A stretch of DNA of 64,000 bases, from assembly GCF_030687145.1 (NCBI RefSeq), contig NZ_CP117460.1:5766001-5830000 (forward strand), written 5' to 3'. The translations under genes were made by a program, and so were the position numbers. Positions 62,700 to 64,000 of this stretch are shown here, in pieces. Positions within the stretch are counted from its first letter, which is position 1; every line of letters begins with the position of its first letter. The DNA comes from Pseudomonas sp. FP1742 (GTDB lineage: Bacteria > Pseudomonadota > Gammaproteobacteria > Pseudomonadales > Pseudomonadaceae). A model generated the notes under the pieces. It saw nothing but the letters and a program-made list of their open reading frames with translations. It ran no database searches and was not told the DNA's origin.

Positions 62700-63475
62700 T
62701 CCTCAACGGGCTCGCCTCGATAGAACATCCAATACCCGACCTGCCCCACGGCCTCATTCATCAACTGCCCCGATTGCCAGATCGATTTGAACTCCGGCAT
62801 CCAGCCACCCAGTGGCCGGGCATTGTCCACGCCTAAAAACCCCACTGGCGCCGGCACCACCTCAAATCCGGCCTGCTCAAAGCTCCAGACCGCTCGCGGC
62901 ATGTGCCACGCCTGAGTCACGACCACCACTCGCTTGATTCCCTGCGGCAACAACACTTGGGCGCTGAACTGCGCATTTTCCCAGGTTGTGCGGCTGCGCC
63001 CTTCCTGCCAGCGCACCGTCACGCCAAAATCATCGAGCAACGAGTCCGCCATCAACTGCGCTTCAGTGGGCGGTGTACCGTAATGCAGGCCACCGCTGGT
63101 CAGAATCGGCAAGCCGGACGCCTTGGCCAGGCGTGCCGCATAGCGCTCACGCCCCAGACCTACGCCGGTCGGCTGGTCGACACCCCAGGCCAGGTCGCCA
63201 CGCTCACGCCCCGAACCCAGCACCACAATCGCGTCGGCGCGCTGGCCCAGAGTGGCCCACTCCTCGCGCACGAGCGGCGGCTCGCGCTCCAGAGCCCGGG
63301 CACTCCACTCCACCATCACTGGCAGGCTCATCAACCAGAAGCCGCCCACGCCCAGAACGAAGCACACTCCCGCCAGCCTCGGCCTGGAACGGCGCCACCA
63401 CCAGGCGAGCACGAGTAACAGCAAAAGAATGCCGGGCGGCAATAGAAGTTGTTTAATGAAATAACGAAAAGGCAT
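62696..63475 (-). CDS. YdcF/ElyC-family membrane protein (DUF218)
   Basis: The 259-residue protein has two N-terminal helices (residues about 5-25 and 33-52) and a DUF218 domain with IVVLGSGRERGD near 85, PILTSGGLHYGTPPTEA near 125, and VVVTQAWHMPRAV near 185. ElyC, a relative, is linked to envelope and peptidoglycan control; a direct role here is uncertain. It converges with lnt. The start at 63475 fits the hydrophobic N-terminus. Confidence 0.9.
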   Translation of the reverse strand: MPFRYFIKQLLLPPGILLLLLVLAWWWRRSRPRLAGVCFVLGVGGFWLMSLPVMVEWSARALEREPPLVREEWATLGQRADAIVVLGSGRERGDLAWGVDQPTGVGLGRERYAARLAKASGLPILTSGGLHYGTPPTEAQLMADSLLDDFGVTVRWQEGRSRTTWENAQFSAQVLLPQGIKRVVVVTQAWHMPRAVWSFEQAGFEVVPAPVGFLGVDNARPLGGWMPEFKSIWQSGQLMNEAVGQVGYWMFYRGEPVEE

Positions 63476-63581
63476 CGGGCATCTCCATAGATGCCCGAAG
63501 CCTAAGTGGGTTAACGCAATGCGACAACAAATGCGGAAGGACTTTATTTCAAAAAACCATATGCGATGGTTTCAAGTGTCC

Positions 63582-63902
63582 TTACTTGAACTGCAGAGAC
63601 CGGACCTTTACCGCGCCTCCGCCGGGTGTCTTATCCTTGAGCCAGATGATCTTGGCCGTACGTGGTGCCTCGAGTTGCTTCACTGCTGCTGACAAGCATC
63701 CGTGCGTTTCACGTTCACTGCGGTCCAGATAGGCCTTGACCAGTTCAAACTCTGCGGGGGTCAAACCACGCAGTTCCAGCTCCAGGGGACGCTCGTCACG
63801 AAGCCGTCCAGCGGTTTTGGCCGCGTCCAGGGCCATTGCAAGACGGTCGATCAGTCTTTCGTACAGCTCCGGTTTTGTAGCTTTTTGCTGTGAATCAACC
63901 AT
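63582..63902 (-). CDS. small hypothetical protein
   Basis: The 106-residue protein begins MVDSQQKATKPELYERLIDRL and has an alpha-helical first half and the segment LELELRGLTPAEFELVKAYLDRS. It has no signal peptide or membrane helix and is basic at its C-terminal end. The start at 63902 has GAGGTG upstream. I do not recognise a family. It is upstream of ydcF on the same strand with a 106-bp gap, so its transcript may be separate. Confidence 0.7.
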   Translation of the reverse strand: MVDSQQKATKPELYERLIDRLAMALDAAKTAGRLRDERPLELELRGLTPAEFELVKAYLDRSERETHGCLSAAVKQLEAPRTAKIIWLKDKTPGGGAVKVRSLQFK

Positions 63903-64000
63903 CCATCACCTCATTGAAGATAAGACTCACTCCCCTTTTAGAGCTTAGCCTCACTGAAAAAACCGGCTGAACGCCGCGACCAACGGCCCTCGGGGCGGAA

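Overview
The window looks like a chromosomal segment of a Pseudomonas species of the fluorescens group. The evidence is the high GC content, Pseudomonas-style proteins throughout (RlmG, CioAB, HrpB, AMP nucleosidase, the miaB-phoH-ybeY-corC-lnt block), and about a dozen copies of the REP/REPIN palindrome built around TGTGGGAGCGGGCTTGC that is typical of that group. No rRNA, tRNA, prophage, insertion sequence or CRISPR array was found. Most of the segment is ordinary core chromosome. The accessory-looking parts are about 5.8-6.4 kb, 10.1-11.0 kb and 11.3-25.7 kb.

Layout. 0-4.4 kb: rlmG, then the cyanide-insensitive quinol oxidase operon cioA-cioB-DUF2474 on the minus strand, with a perfect ANR/FNR box upstream. 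4.4-11 kb: an MFS exporter, a HigBA toxin-antitoxin pair, a DJ-1-like protein lacking the usual cysteine, a small exported protein, a purine permease overlapping trmA, and an overlapping DUF4160/DUF2442 pair. 11.3-20 kb: a quinate/shikimate locus with a LysR regulator, type II dehydroquinase, quinate/shikimate dehydrogenase, TetR regulator, the fused 3-dehydroshikimate dehydratase QuiC, an MFS transporter and a chemoreceptor. Two near-identical 14-bp operator-like sites lie before the aroQ operon and before quiC. 20-25.7 kb: a second catabolic-looking locus with a DMT transporter, a TIM-barrel isomerase, a Gfo/Idh dehydrogenase, an IclR regulator and a 3-ketosteroid-dehydrogenase-like flavoprotein. 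The same palindromic site stands before both transcription units, which suggests one IclR regulon.

25.9-46 kb: mostly housekeeping genes of mixed function, including a neutral zinc metallopeptidase, a lipase-fold protein, tesB, a histone-deacetylase-like hydrolase, a BaiN-like flavoprotein, rhlE, a YedA-type exporter opposite an Lrp regulator, a DnaQ-like exonuclease next to a NYN nuclease, a DUF2076 protein, a YciC-like membrane protein, an endonuclease/phosphatase, hrpB, a CDF metal exporter, a DUF6515 protein and a second Lrp regulator. Between the last two lies a possible unlisted 56-codon ORF followed by a strong terminator. 46-64 kb: rluE, amn, an AidB-like acyl-CoA dehydrogenase, a 7TMR-DISM hybrid kinase, thiD-thiE-hemL, miaB, phoH-ybeY-corC-lnt, ydcF and a small unknown gene.

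How the genes fit together. In the quinate locus, import (MFS), oxidation (AroE-like), dehydration (AroQ) and dehydration again (QuiC) give protocatechuate, and the adjacent chemoreceptor could steer cells toward the substrate. The following IclR locus has an importer, two oxidoreductases and an isomerase, so it could degrade a related alicyclic compound, but its substrate cannot be read from the sequence. The last 98 bases (63903-64000) and bases 161-181 hold nothing I can name.
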